Part shown: positions 25,288-34,695 of the stretch, piece after piece
How positions within the stretch are numbered: the first letter of the stretch is position 1
Layout of the letters: the number at the start of each line of letters is the position of its first letter
DNA from: Candidatus Obscuribacterales bacterium
GTDB taxonomy: Bacteria > Cyanobacteriota > Vampirovibrionia > Obscuribacterales > Obscuribacteraceae
Direction: 5' to 3'
Assembly: GCA_031292355.1 (NCBI GenBank)
Contig: JARLHI010000057.1
Coordinates: 343,501 to 407,500, forward strand
DNA: 64,000 nucleotides
Program-made: the position numbers and the translations under genes
Notes under the pieces: generated by a model
The model's database searches: none
Told to the model about the DNA's origin: nothing
Seen by the model: only the letters and a program-made list of their open reading frames with translations

Positions 25288-28200
25288 TTAGCCCCGCTCG
25301 AGAAAATTACTGAGTCGCGCATATCCTTGCTCAAATTTCGCGGTTGTCAGTCCACAACAGACTCTCACCCATCCTGCTGTACGCGACCAATCGTCAGGAT
25401 TAACCAGCACTTTTTCAGCCGTGGCAAGACGCGTGCAAGACTGCGCCAGTTTGGCGACATTAAAGAAGCCACCTCTAAAACCGTCGCGGACTCCGTCATC
25501 AACTTTATGCTTGCGCAAGAGCTTCAAAATCGACTCGCGCTGAGCAGAAATTAGTGCCCTGGTTTCATGGAGGTAATTGTTTAATACCTGGCTTGCGCTT
25601 GCGCCACGAGCACATTCAAATTCATCATCAGAAGGTACCGAATATAAAGAATAGAGAGAATCGCAGGCCCTTAGCACCGATTGTGGTGGCGCCGGTAGAA
25701 GCTTTGATATATCGGCAGCAAAAGCGGCGTCAGGGCAAACCATCTCGCCTACTCGTAAACCACCTGCAGCAAAAGCTTTAGATAACCCATCGGTCAAGAA
25801 TAAGTAGCGTGAAGCAGACGAACAAAGGAATTGCGCGAAACTCAAATCGTGAGGCGTCTGCTCTCCCATAGCTATATCGCTGAGCAGAAAGAATATTTCG
25901 TCTGCCAGAATGTAAATTTGCCTCTGTTCGCAGTAATCCATCAACGCGGTAATTTGCAGCGGCTCCATAAAAAATCCAGAAGGATTAGCCGGCTGCGTCA
26001 ACCACAACAGATCTGGCTTTTGTTTAGCCTCTGCCTCGAGATCGGCCAATGCATATTCACTAACTAGAAATCGACTTTCAGCAGTCGTTGGAACAACCTG
26101 CAATATGGCACCATGGTAGGCAATGAGTGGATAAATCAAGCCATACGTGCCTTGAGGCACAGCCACAACCGGAGGTCGACCAAGGCGCTCAGTCAGTACT
26201 CTCAACAGACTGCCAAAAAGCGGAAACACGCCCTGAGCGAGCACCACTCGTTCGGCATCGGTAATCGATGCACCGCGCGTGATGCGCATATAATCTACAA
26301 CTCGGCGCTTGACCAGAGGTTTTAAATCTTGTGCTCGTGGTTCCAGGAATCCCTTGATCAGCCCCTCGACAAGGATATTGGGAACTGAAAAAGCTAATTC
26401 GCCATAGTCAAGGCGTATCACATCTTCGTCTACTTCGATTGGCTTAGCAGCAAAACTAACGTCTTCGGCGATCTTCTTGAAAGACTCACTGATTACCGGC
26501 AAAGTCTTAATCGCAGGCGAAGGTGAACAAACGGCTGATTCATCGAAAGGAAATGCCAGCAACTCATCAAACAACCATTCATAGTAAAGCTGGCTAATAT
26601 AGCTGATGCGCGAGTATGTAAGCTCGGCGCCTATCTCTAAGCTGTGCACCCAATCCGAGGGGGCATTCAAAAGAAAGCTCAGTTCCAGATCTGGGGCGAC
26701 CGTGCTTTTGATTAGCCCATAAACAAAAATCAGATTGCCTGGAAGTTGTTGCTGCGCTGCCAGGCGTAGAAAAATATTTGCCTGCAATGATGAGCAAATG
26801 TCGAAATGAGCGGAATCATCAATAATATAAGTGCGCTCTGGATGTTTCAGAGCCTGATCAATAATCGCCTTTAAGAGCATTGGAGATGCGGCTTCCAGTT
26901 GCTGCGGCGCAATCAAAATTATCTTAGGTGCAAGCCAATCATCAAGCAATAGCAATTCATTCAAATCATCGTTGCCTTTAATTACTTTGCTATTTATCTC
27001 AATGTAAGGTCCATAAACGGAAAAAAGTGAATTAGACAGAAGGACTGCCTGTCCCTTCTCGAGCACCATTTTCAGTACCAGAGAAATCAGCTGAGCTCGC
27101 TCAGGGCCAATAAACAATTCGTCTCGTTCGACATGATAATGACAGTAAACAGCTAAAAACTTGGTCAGCCGCTCGCGAATAGAAAGATCGCCGCGCTCAT
27201 GCGGATAGGGAATGGTTTTGTACTTTCGCAATTCTGAAGTCAGTTTGCTCAAAAAACTAATTTGCTCTTCGGTCGTTATAGAAAAATCCAGTTCACGCCT
27301 GAGTGAATCCAGCCCTAAACTGTGAACATCAGAGACGACAGCAAAAGTTGGCTTCTCAAAATTAGTTTTAGCTTTATAGACAAGCAAATCGTGAAAGACA
27401 GGCTTTCCTTCCGCCAGCAGTGAAACGGCTGTGTCGGCTGAAACTGATTGAGAAGAATTGCGGGCGATGAAAAAGTGAAATTGAATGCCGTAGGCTTTTT
27501 CCAATTTCACAAGCGAGGCAAGATCTGTGTCGTCAGCTTGAGGAATGCGCCTGCTCCACGCCAATTCTGTTTTATATCCGCGTCGATGGAAAACTGATTC
27601 AATAGCCTCCTGACCAGGTCTACCACCCAAGATTAAAGTGACAGTGCCGCCAGGAAGCATGCACAGCTGACTTTCTTCCAGAGCACGTGCGATCAGCGGA
27701 AGTCCATAGCGGTCTTCGAGAATGCCCTGCTGGAAACAGTAATTACTTAAGTCATACAGATCGGATTCGGATTGTTGCCCTTCTCCTTTTTCGCTCTTCA
27801 AATTATCTGGATCGGGATGCAAAACCTGGGGTATACAGCCGATTACATGATCAAACTTCAAATTATCATCAACTGCTACCCTAAGCAAATCGGATTCGGC
27901 TATGGTGAGTGCCTGCACGATAGGCACTCCAAACTGCGAATTAATCAGCGCGCCATCAATGGTGGTGCCGTTGAGCCACTTGTTTAATTGCGCAATTAAA
28001 ACGGCAACAGGGTTTAAATCAAGAGCTAATACCTGACTCGCACCAGTCTTTAGAAGCATCAACAAACTGATCCAACCAGAACCGGTTCCCAGTTCAACAA
28101 CTCTTTTGCCGTAATAGACTTCCGGCTGCTTGATTAAGCCCTCTGCAAAAGTCCGTCCCCAGTATTCTGGTGAAAATACAGCCGGATGCAAAAGCAAGCG

Positions 28201-28425
28201 AATTTTTTGATCGAGCTGCGGAACAGGCACATCTTTATAGGCAAGCACACTGTGTCCATTTGCCTCTACGTACTGGGCAAGCTCATGCAGAGAACGAATT
28301 GCGTCGCGTTGAGTCTTGAGGTTCTCCAACTCACTCAGCAGTTTCTTTAATGGCTCTATGACAGACTTTTCGTTTCCCAATACGTCTGGTATCAGCAAGT
28401 GCTCTGTGATTTTATTAGTCGTCAA
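25288..28425 (-). CDS. Methyltransferase-aminotransferase fusion resembling plant methionine S-methyltransferase
   Basis: The 1045-residue protein has an N-terminal SAM methyltransferase (YWGRTFAEGLIKQPE, then VVELGTGSGWISLLML and LALDLNPVAV) and a distinctive middle part (IGCIPQVLHPDP, LSNYCFQQGILEDRYGL, GGRPGQ). The C-terminus is a class I/II aminotransferase-like domain with LTQPANPSGF and LSKAFAAGGLRVGE. The order, length and several of these motifs match plant methionine S-methyltransferase as I remember it, the enzyme making S-methylmethionine from methionine and SAM. A PLP-type Lys is visible in LSKAF. The TTG start at 28425 has GAAGG upstream and lies 15 bases after the caspase gene. 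The assignment is from memory and untested. Confidence 0.75.
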   Translation of the reverse strand: MTTNKITEHLLIPDVLGNEKSVIEPLKKLLSELENLKTQRDAIRSLHELAQYVEANGHSVLAYKDVPVPQLDQKIRLLLHPAVFSPEYWGRTFAEGLIKQPEVYYGKRVVELGTGSGWISLLMLLKTGASQVLALDLNPVAVLIAQLNKWLNGTTIDGALINSQFGVPIVQALTIAESDLLRVAVDDNLKFDHVIGCIPQVLHPDPDNLKSEKGEGQQSESDLYDLSNYCFQQGILEDRYGLPLIARALEESQLCMLPGGTVTLILGGRPGQEAIESVFHRRGYKTELAWSRRIPQADDTDLASLVKLEKAYGIQFHFFIARNSSQSVSADTAVSLLAEGKPVFHDLLVYKAKTNFEKPTFAVVSDVHSLGLDSLRRELDFSITTEEQISFLSKLTSELRKYKTIPYPHERGDLSIRERLTKFLAVYCHYHVERDELFIGPERAQLISLVLKMVLEKGQAVLLSNSLFSVYGPYIEINSKVIKGNDDLNELLLLDDWLAPKIILIAPQQLEAASPMLLKAIIDQALKHPERTYIIDDSAHFDICSSLQANIFLRLAAQQQLPGNLIFVYGLIKSTVAPDLELSFLLNAPSDWVHSLEIGAELTYSRISYISQLYYEWLFDELLAFPFDESAVCSPSPAIKTLPVISESFKKIAEDVSFAAKPIEVDEDVIRLDYGELAFSVPNILVEGLIKGFLEPRAQDLKPLVKRRVVDYMRITRGASITDAERVVLAQGVFPLFGSLLRVLTERLGRPPVVAVPQGTYGLIYPLIAYHGAILQVVPTTAESRFLVSEYALADLEAEAKQKPDLLWLTQPANPSGFFMEPLQITALMDYCEQRQIYILADEIFFLLSDIAMGEQTPHDLSFAQFLCSSASRYLFLTDGLSKAFAAGGLRVGEMVCPDAAFAADISKLLPAPPQSVLRACDSLYSLYSVPSDDEFECARGASASQVLNNYLHETRALISAQRESILKLLRKHKVDDGVRDGFRGGFFNVAKLAQSCTRLATAEKVLVNPDDWSRTAGWVRVCCGLTTAKFEQGYARLSNFLERG

Positions 28426-28440
28426 AATAAGCCTTCGAAA

Positions 28441-30252
28441 TTATGGTTTTGGTTTAGGAGCGGATTTAGAAACGGTAGCTGTGCTTTTGATGCTGCTCAT
28501 AGTCGGTTGTTGAACCGGGGTTTTAGGCAAAATCGATCCAGAAACCGTCTTGCTTTCTACAGGAACGCCAAGGTTGAACTGCAGAGCTTCTCTGGGATTT
28601 GCGGGTTTGGCATTTAAAACCAGATCGCTGCCTTTCCATTTACTTCGCAAAACAGGAGTTTGCAAAACTCCTCGCTCTGCTAAAACTTCTTGCTGCACTT
28701 TGTCTTTCATAAACTGAAAAGCATCTTCAAGAGTTGTCTTGTCTCCCTTTTGGGCCAGACCTTCCATCAAATATTTTGTAAAAACACTGTTTTCATCTTT
28801 CTTTGACTCCCAGGAGACCTGGTCAGGAGCGCTCGATGAAATTACTAGCTGCCCCGTACCTTGCGCAATGGCGGCGGCGTTGACATTACCTCCACGTTCG
28901 ATACCTTTGCTGTCAGGTGTGGCTGCGCCACTGTGACAGGCATCGAGAATCATCACCACTCGATCTGAATGAACACGAGCCTTGATTGTACGAGTGAGGT
29001 CCTGCATCGCTAGCCCCGACGAATAAAGGCTGTCCACATTCGAATCATAAGCGAGTAAGTAATTGACGCCTTCCGAATCCATTTCAGATGAGCTGCCATG
29101 ACTGGATATATAGATAACGACAAGATCGTCAGGATTGGCTACGTGAGGCAACCACTTATCCCCAACCAACGTTAAAATGTTCTGCCGTGTGGCATTTTCG
29201 TCGACTAGCAACTTCACATGGTCTTTGGCGAAATTGCCCTTGGTCGTCAGATACTTATAAAAGTCCTCAGCATCCTTTGAAGGATAATGCAAATTCAAAT
29301 CAGGATTTTCAAATTTACTGATACCAACGATCACTGCCCATTTGTCTTTGACAGGACGGCTAGCTGATTGCTCGTTAACGGCATCGACAGCCAATTGTGT
29401 TGCTTGATTCGCATCAACGACCTGACTTACTTTGGTTTCCACTTCGACTTTCCTAGAAGCAGTATTAGCCATAGCAGCAACAGCGTGTGAACCAGATAAT
29501 TTACCCGCTATTTCAACAGGCTTTTCTTTTTGTTTTTCTCGTTTTTTTGCTTCGGCAAGTTGACGTTCAGCCTCTTTTTTAACTTCCGCCAGCTCACGCT
29601 CGGTCTTTAACCGCTCTTGCTTTTCTTTCTCGAACTTTGCGTTTAACGCAGCGATGGCACGAGCTTCATCCTTGCCACTAGATGCAGTGCTGGTTTTTCT
29701 ATTAGAATCTGTTTGATTGGAAATTTGCACGCTGGCGATAGCAGATGAAGATGATGGCGCAGGCGCGTTGGTTTCAACTTTTACCTGTTCAGGTGGACGG
29801 CTCGCAATTTCGTGCTGTCTGCTCAATTCGTGAGCACAATAATCTTTATTCGTTTTTGCTTCCTGAAAATATGGGTCCAACTGCAAGGCGGAATCGAAGT
29901 CGGCGATAGCCAAATCATACTTTTTGTCATTAGCATAGAGCGTGCCTCGACTGACGAAAAATGCTGGCACGGAGCCATTTAATTTCACAGCACTATTTAA
30001 ATCTCCCAGGGCACGATCGCTTTGATTCATAGCGATGTATGAAAGAGCGCGCCAGTAATAAGCCTCGGCTAAATTTGGATTGGTCTGAATTGCTTCAGAT
30101 AGAGGGCGAATTGCCTGGTCAAATTGCCCGGCTTGATAGGCGATTTTGCCTTTCTGCATGTAAGCGTAGTCGTTATCTAAAAAGCCACTGGCAAAAGCAG
30201 GCGATTGAAAAACCAGGACGAGTGAAACGATTGCTAATTGGCGAAAGTTCAT
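28441..30252 (-). CDS. TPR-caspase (orthocaspase-like) protein, exported
   Basis: The 603-residue protein has a signal peptide (to about residue 22), two or three tetratricopeptide repeats (about 28-130), a charged coiled-coil-like region rich in Glu and Lys (about 200-250) and a caspase domain from about 303. The catalytic dyad is His385 in SSHGSS and Cys439 in DACHSGAA. It is a paralogue of the 6343-9021 protein, sharing KWAxxVGxSxF, KDAxDF and QxSWESK, but has far fewer TPR units. The methyltransferase-aminotransferase gene starts 15 bases after its stop, so the two are probably co-transcribed. Confidence 0.9.
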   Translation of the reverse strand: MNFRQLAIVSLVLVFQSPAFASGFLDNDYAYMQKGKIAYQAGQFDQAIRPLSEAIQTNPNLAEAYYWRALSYIAMNQSDRALGDLNSAVKLNGSVPAFFVSRGTLYANDKKYDLAIADFDSALQLDPYFQEAKTNKDYCAHELSRQHEIASRPPEQVKVETNAPAPSSSSAIASVQISNQTDSNRKTSTASSGKDEARAIAALNAKFEKEKQERLKTERELAEVKKEAERQLAEAKKREKQKEKPVEIAGKLSGSHAVAAMANTASRKVEVETKVSQVVDANQATQLAVDAVNEQSASRPVKDKWAVIVGISKFENPDLNLHYPSKDAEDFYKYLTTKGNFAKDHVKLLVDENATRQNILTLVGDKWLPHVANPDDLVVIYISSHGSSSEMDSEGVNYLLAYDSNVDSLYSSGLAMQDLTRTIKARVHSDRVVMILDACHSGAATPDSKGIERGGNVNAAAIAQGTGQLVISSSAPDQVSWESKKDENSVFTKYLMEGLAQKGDKTTLEDAFQFMKDKVQQEVLAERGVLQTPVLRSKWKGSDLVLNAKPANPREALQFNLGVPVESKTVSGSILPKTPVQQPTMSSIKSTATVSKSAPKPKP

Positions 30253-30366
30253 ATGCTCACAACCACTTAATAGTCGAAGAATTTGCCGCAGACACTGCCG
30301 CAGTGTTTCATATGATAACGCCCCGGGTGTCGGAATTAGGCGGTATTTTTAATAAGACCAAAGAAC

Positions 30367-30395
30367 AAAGCGCAGATAGTAAGTCTGCGCTTTGT
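30367..30395. terminator. Hairpin terminator between the Spy-like and caspase genes
   Basis: CAAAGCGCAGA (30367-30377) and TCTGCGCTTTG (30385-30395) form a perfect 11-bp stem with a 7-base loop. It lies past the stop of the Spy-like gene on the minus strand. The T-tract is poor on either side, so termination efficiency is uncertain. Confidence 0.5.
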
Positions 30396-30459
30396 ATTTC
30401 GCTCTTAGTTGTGGGCTAACGAGCTCTTGTGCGGTTGTCGGTCAGTCTTTTTAGACTGT

Positions 30460-31098
30460 CTACCAGCCGTGATGATGTTCTCCGCCATGACCTTCATGAC
30501 CGTGGTGTCCTATAGGACCGGCAAGACCTGGCAGCATGGCTGCGTGACGGATCATATGTTCATGCAACGCCCGGCGCTGATCGGTGGTCAAAACCTGAGC
30601 TGAGGCGATGAGCCGGTCCATTTTAGCGGCGTCAATTTCGGATTTGAGGGCATTGATCTGAGCACCAAGATCGGCTGAGCGCTTGGCGTTGAAATCTGCT
30701 GAAGCCAAAGAATCTTTCAACTGGCGATGAAGTGCACCCAGTTTAGCCAATTTGGGTCCCTGGGCATCGAGGAACTGATTATGCAGGCTATAAAGCTTTT
30801 CGCACTGATCATCAGTCAGCTTATTGGCCCCAGACAATGGTCCTTCGTGATGTCTGGCATGGCCGACAGTCATGGCAGACGTTTCGCCGCCAGATCCAAC
30901 TGCGACTGCATCCCCTCCAAAAGCGAAACCTTCGCCAGGCGCTGTCACTGCCAGCAAGATATCGAATGCTTCTGGGGTCATGGCTTCTTGAACGCCCTGA
31001 TCTTGAACAGGCACGGCTTCTTGAGCAAACACTGGCTTAGCTACTAAAAGTGTGGACATCGCGCACATCAAAACTGCCATCGATCTTAGACTTTTCAT
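30460..31098 (-). CDS. Spy/CpxP-like periplasmic protein with His-rich tail
   Basis: A signal peptide (to about AQE, residue 27) precedes a helical region of the LTxxQ class. LTDDQCEKLYSLHNQF and a later LTTDQRRALHEHM are the two LTxxQ-like motifs of Spy/CpxP/CnrX proteins, which act as periplasmic chaperones or metal sensors. The C-terminus is a His/Gly cluster (HHGHEGHGGEHHHGW), a likely metal-binding tail. The start is supported by GGAG nine bases upstream. No two-component system or efflux pump lies beside it. Confidence 0.75.
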   Translation of the reverse strand: MKSLRSMAVLMCAMSTLLVAKPVFAQEAVPVQDQGVQEAMTPEAFDILLAVTAPGEGFAFGGDAVAVGSGGETSAMTVGHARHHEGPLSGANKLTDDQCEKLYSLHNQFLDAQGPKLAKLGALHRQLKDSLASADFNAKRSADLGAQINALKSEIDAAKMDRLIASAQVLTTDQRRALHEHMIRHAAMLPGLAGPIGHHGHEGHGGEHHHGW

Positions 31099-31326
31099 CT
31101 TGGTTTCTCCAAACAGAGTAATTTGCCACCGTGGGATTTTAACTTCAGTGGCCGGGGTTCACTTTAGATAACGCTCGCCGGGGTCGAAAAGTTCAATTTT
31201 TCTATGGAATTTTTTGCAATTTTTCCTAAATTATTTAAAAGCCCCACAGAGGAGGGATTTTCAGCGCCAGGGAAAAAGCGATTCGACCGCCCAATTCTAA
31301 GGTCAATCGATTTGAGCTAACATTGC

Positions 31327-32703
31327 ATGGCTCAGTTTCCCTCTATACAGATTAAAGCGGATAACACTTTGACCACGGCAAATGCGGACACACTCGAAAA
31401 AGCTCAGGTGAAAGGCTCAGGCCACTATAGATGGGTAATCATCGGTCTAGCCTTTTTTATTACTCTTGTCAATTACCTTGACCGGTCGGCAATTTCCTTC
31501 GCCATAGGTCCTATCAAGCAAGAATTCGGCATAGATGATTCAGCTTTCGGCTTTATCGGCGGGGCTTTTGGCGTGGGCTATATTTTCATGACGCTCGGCG
31601 GCGGCATTCTCGTCGACAAATTCGGACCACGCAAGGTCTGGGCTTTTGCCGCTATGGCCTGGTCGACAATCACAGCCTGCCTGGGACTTGCCCATACGAT
31701 TCAACCATTGCTAATTATGCGCGTTAGCCTGGGGCTTGCCGAGGGACCGCATTTTCCGTCTTTGACTCGCGTCGTATCTGACTGGCTACCACCAGCCGAA
31801 CGAGCTCGAGCCACAGCTCTTGGTCTTGCCGCGGTGCCTTTTTCGTCAGTGATTGGAGCACCACTCATTTCGCAATTGATCATTCACTTGGGCTGGCGGG
31901 TGATGTTTGCAGTCCTTGGCAGTCTGGGCATTTTGTGGTCCGTCATATGGCTCTTTTTCTTTTCCAATTTTCCCGAAAAAAATCGCTTCGTTTCTGACAG
32001 TGAACTAGACATTATTCGCAGCGGAAGAAGCGAACGCAATCAGGCCGACAGCGCTCTACGTGTGGCTGCAGCCGATGGCAAAAAGCCGAGTACCTGGAAA
32101 CGCCTGTTGACCAACCGGACCCTTCTTGCCAACTATTACGCCTTTTTTGCTTTCGGTTACACCCTCTTCTTTTCCGTTAACTGGCTGCCTGGTTATCTCG
32201 AACATGCCCATGGGCTCAAGCTTTCGAGCGTGGGAATGGATCTAATTTACCCATGGCTTACGGCCACCGTACTTCTATGTGCAGGTGGTCTCATATCAGA
32301 CTCCATCTGGAAAAAAACTGGCAGCATCCGCAAAGCACGCTCCCATGTAATCTGGATTTGTCAGCTGCTTTCGGCACTGAGTTTCATTCCTTTGCTATTT
32401 CATCCGACTTTGACCGAAGCTTTACTTTCGATGTCTCTGGGGGTGGGGCTTGGTTTAATGCCCAATGCCTGCTTCTACGCCATCAACTGTGATCTAGCCA
32501 AAGATAAAGCCGGTACCAGCCAGGGACTAATGACCTGCGCCTCGGCGACCTCGAGCATAGCAGCGCCAATCCTTACAGGCTGGCTGGTCTCAGCCACAGG
32601 CAATTTTTCAGCGGCTTTTGGTCTGCTCATATTCTTCTCACTTACGTCCGTTGCGGCAGTCATATTCCTGCATCAGCCAGATCGTGATCTACATATAGAT
32701 TAG
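31327..32703 (+). CDS. MFS transporter, anion:cation symporter-like
   Basis: Twelve hydrophobic segments and the signatures YLDRSAISFAIGPIKQEF and GILVDKFGPRKVW (loop 2-3 motif of the major facilitator superfamily) place this 458-residue protein near the ACS family, whose members import organic anions such as hexuronates or phthalate. GLAEGPHFPSLTRVVSDWLPPAERARA is typical of that group. The substrate is unknown. No strong ribosome site precedes the ATG at 31327. Confidence 0.88.
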   Translation: MAQFPSIQIKADNTLTTANADTLEKAQVKGSGHYRWVIIGLAFFITLVNYLDRSAISFAIGPIKQEFGIDDSAFGFIGGAFGVGYIFMTLGGGILVDKFGPRKVWAFAAMAWSTITACLGLAHTIQPLLIMRVSLGLAEGPHFPSLTRVVSDWLPPAERARATALGLAAVPFSSVIGAPLISQLIIHLGWRVMFAVLGSLGILWSVIWLFFFSNFPEKNRFVSDSELDIIRSGRSERNQADSALRVAAADGKKPSTWKRLLTNRTLLANYYAFFAFGYTLFFSVNWLPGYLEHAHGLKLSSVGMDLIYPWLTATVLLCAGGLISDSIWKKTGSIRKARSHVIWICQLLSALSFIPLLFHPTLTEALLSMSLGVGLGLMPNACFYAINCDLAKDKAGTSQGLMTCASATSSIAAPILTGWLVSATGNFSAAFGLLIFFSLTSVAAVIFLHQPDRDLHID

Positions 32704-32772
32704 AAAATGTATCTGTACGACGGCAATTAAAGCTGCCATAGTAACGTACATTAGCAGCATCTTGGAAACCGA

Positions 32773-33546
32773 ATGCAACAGCCCCCACTTGCCTTGAGAG
32801 ATATTTTCTCGACAAAAGTTAGAGTCACCATATACGGTGCGCTCGTTTTGTTTATTGCAGCCATCGCCGCGCCCCAGGTGTTTGCCCAAAGCAACAATGC
32901 TGACGCTGAAGAAGTAAGTGAAAGCACTGACGAACCAAGCTATACGCAGCCGCCAAGAGTCTATGAAGTAAAAGGCGCAAATAAAAACACGACAGCTGCT
33001 GAAGCATCGGACGATTCAGTGAGAGACGCCTTGAGATCAGTTTTTAAAGAGACAGCACCAGAAAGAATCAAGGACAAAGTCGTACCACCAGTAAGCAAAG
33101 CTGCTGCTGCTCGCAGTTTAAAGCAGCCCTCAGTTAAGCCTGAAGCGTCGCCGGAAGACGAAAAAGAACTGAAACAACCAAAAGACGTAAAAGTCGCAAA
33201 AGAATCGTCAGCCAAATCGGCTGCAAGCAAATCAACAGCAAAGCATAAAGTCGCCTTTTCTGGCGTCGCCGATTATTACGCAGACCGATTTCATGGCAAA
33301 AAAACGGCATCTGGTCAGCTTCACGACAAAACCAAAATGACAGCAGCGCACCTCAGCCTGCCCTTTGGCACCAAGGTCAAAGTGGTCAGCAGACACACTG
33401 GCAAATCCTGCGTCGTTACTGTTAACGATCGCGGTCCCTACACTAAAAACAGAATCATCGATTTGTCATTTGCTGCCGCCAAAGAATTGGGACTGGTTAC
33501 AGCAGGTTCGCGTCTGGTTGACTGCTATTTAATCGAACCCGAATAA
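32773..33546 (+). CDS. RlpA-like septal ring lytic transglycosylase
   Basis: After a hydrophobic N-terminal anchor (about residues 17-38) and an acidic/Lys-rich linker, the C-terminal domain reads SGVADYYADRFHGKKTASG, LPFGTKVKV and VNDRGPYTKNRIIDLS. This is the double-psi beta-barrel of RlpA, which cleaves denuded peptidoglycan glycans; the Asp of VNDRGPY is the expected catalytic residue. No SPOR domain is present. The mltG gene follows by 47 bases, so two peptidoglycan-processing enzymes are adjacent. Confidence 0.88.
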   Translation: MQQPPLALRDIFSTKVRVTIYGALVLFIAAIAAPQVFAQSNNADAEEVSESTDEPSYTQPPRVYEVKGANKNTTAAEASDDSVRDALRSVFKETAPERIKDKVVPPVSKAAAARSLKQPSVKPEASPEDEKELKQPKDVKVAKESSAKSAASKSTAKHKVAFSGVADYYADRFHGKKTASGQLHDKTKMTAAHLSLPFGTKVKVVSRHTGKSCVVTVNDRGPYTKNRIIDLSFAAAKELGLVTAGSRLVDCYLIEPE

Positions 33547-33593
33547 ACTTTACGGCGAAACAAAGCTTCGACCGAGCGATGTAAAATTTAGAG

Positions 33594-34694
33594 ATGAAAC
33601 CTATCCAGTGGATACTGCTGACCACAGCACTCTTAACAGTCGGTCTGACTCTCTTTCTGGGATGTATTTGGCATGAGCTAAATACGGCTGTAGATATTCG
33701 CGAGCCAGACGCTGTTGTCAATGTTCCTATGGGAGGAACGCCCGATGAAATCGTGCGAGTGCTCGAGCAAAAAGGAGTGGTTCAACACGCCTGGCCACTC
33801 AAAATGTATATAAAACTAGCTAACGCCGGACCGCTTTTGAAAGCTGGCGACTACACTTTTAAATCGCCGAGTTCACCTGTTGAGGTTTTGCAAAAACTTG
33901 AGCTTGGTGAACAAGGCGCTAACAAAATTACTATCGTAGAAGGATGGAATCGTTGGGATATTGCACGAGCAATGGTGGCAGTTAAGCCCCTGAAACTGAG
34001 TTCAACGAAACAAGCGCTGTCACTAATAAGCAGCACCGCTTTAATAAAGGACTTAGACCCCGATGCCACCAGTCTTGAAGGATATATTTTTCCAGAGACT
34101 TATTTTGTCCTGTCCAATAGCCACGCTGACGAAATAATCGCCGAAGCAGTAGCCTTTTTTAAGAAGGTGTGGCAAAAAGATTTAGCGGCTCAAGCAAAAG
34201 CCGAGCATATGACAGTGCATCAAGTGGTGACAATTGCTTCAATCATTGAAACCGAGGCAAAACTGAAAGAAGAACGACCAGTGATCGCGTCGGTGATTTA
34301 CAATCGCCTGCAAAAAAATATGCCGCTCGGCATGGATTCAACTATTGTCTATGCCTCCAAATTGTCTGGAAAATGGCATGACGATGGCAAAGTCTATCAG
34401 TCTGACATCGACCGCGTCAGTCCATACAATACCCGTAAAATTGTCGGGCTACCAATTGGACCAGTTGCATGTCCAGGGCTCGCTTCTCTGCAGGCGGCAC
34501 TGCATCCAGCCCAAAGCAATTACATCTACTATGTGAGAAACCCAGCGCGCAACGATGGTGCACATAATTTCTACAGCGATGAGACCAAGTTTGGCGAAGG
34601 CGTTCAGGCTTTAAGAGACTGGGAAAAACGCCGCGACGAATTAGAGAAGCAAGACAAACAAAAGAAAATCGTAGTTAAAAAAGGGACGAAATAA
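33594..34694 (+). CDS. mltG: Endolytic transglycosylase MltG (YceG-like)
   Basis: The 366-residue protein has one N-terminal membrane helix (about 4-24) and a periplasmic YceG domain with ASIIETEAKLKEERPVIASVIYNRL, in which the Glu of the first motif is the expected catalytic residue, and further on SPYNTRKIVGLPIGPVACPGLASL. MltG cuts nascent glycan strands and sets their length. The Lys-rich C-terminus is cytosol-like in composition. One base separates its stop from the alcohol dehydrogenase start. Confidence 0.93.
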   Translation: MKPIQWILLTTALLTVGLTLFLGCIWHELNTAVDIREPDAVVNVPMGGTPDEIVRVLEQKGVVQHAWPLKMYIKLANAGPLLKAGDYTFKSPSSPVEVLQKLELGEQGANKITIVEGWNRWDIARAMVAVKPLKLSSTKQALSLISSTALIKDLDPDATSLEGYIFPETYFVLSNSHADEIIAEAVAFFKKVWQKDLAAQAKAEHMTVHQVVTIASIIETEAKLKEERPVIASVIYNRLQKNMPLGMDSTIVYASKLSGKWHDDGKVYQSDIDRVSPYNTRKIVGLPIGPVACPGLASLQAALHPAQSNYIYYVRNPARNDGAHNFYSDETKFGEGVQALRDWEKRRDELEKQDKQKKIVVKKGTK

Positions 34695-34695
34695 T

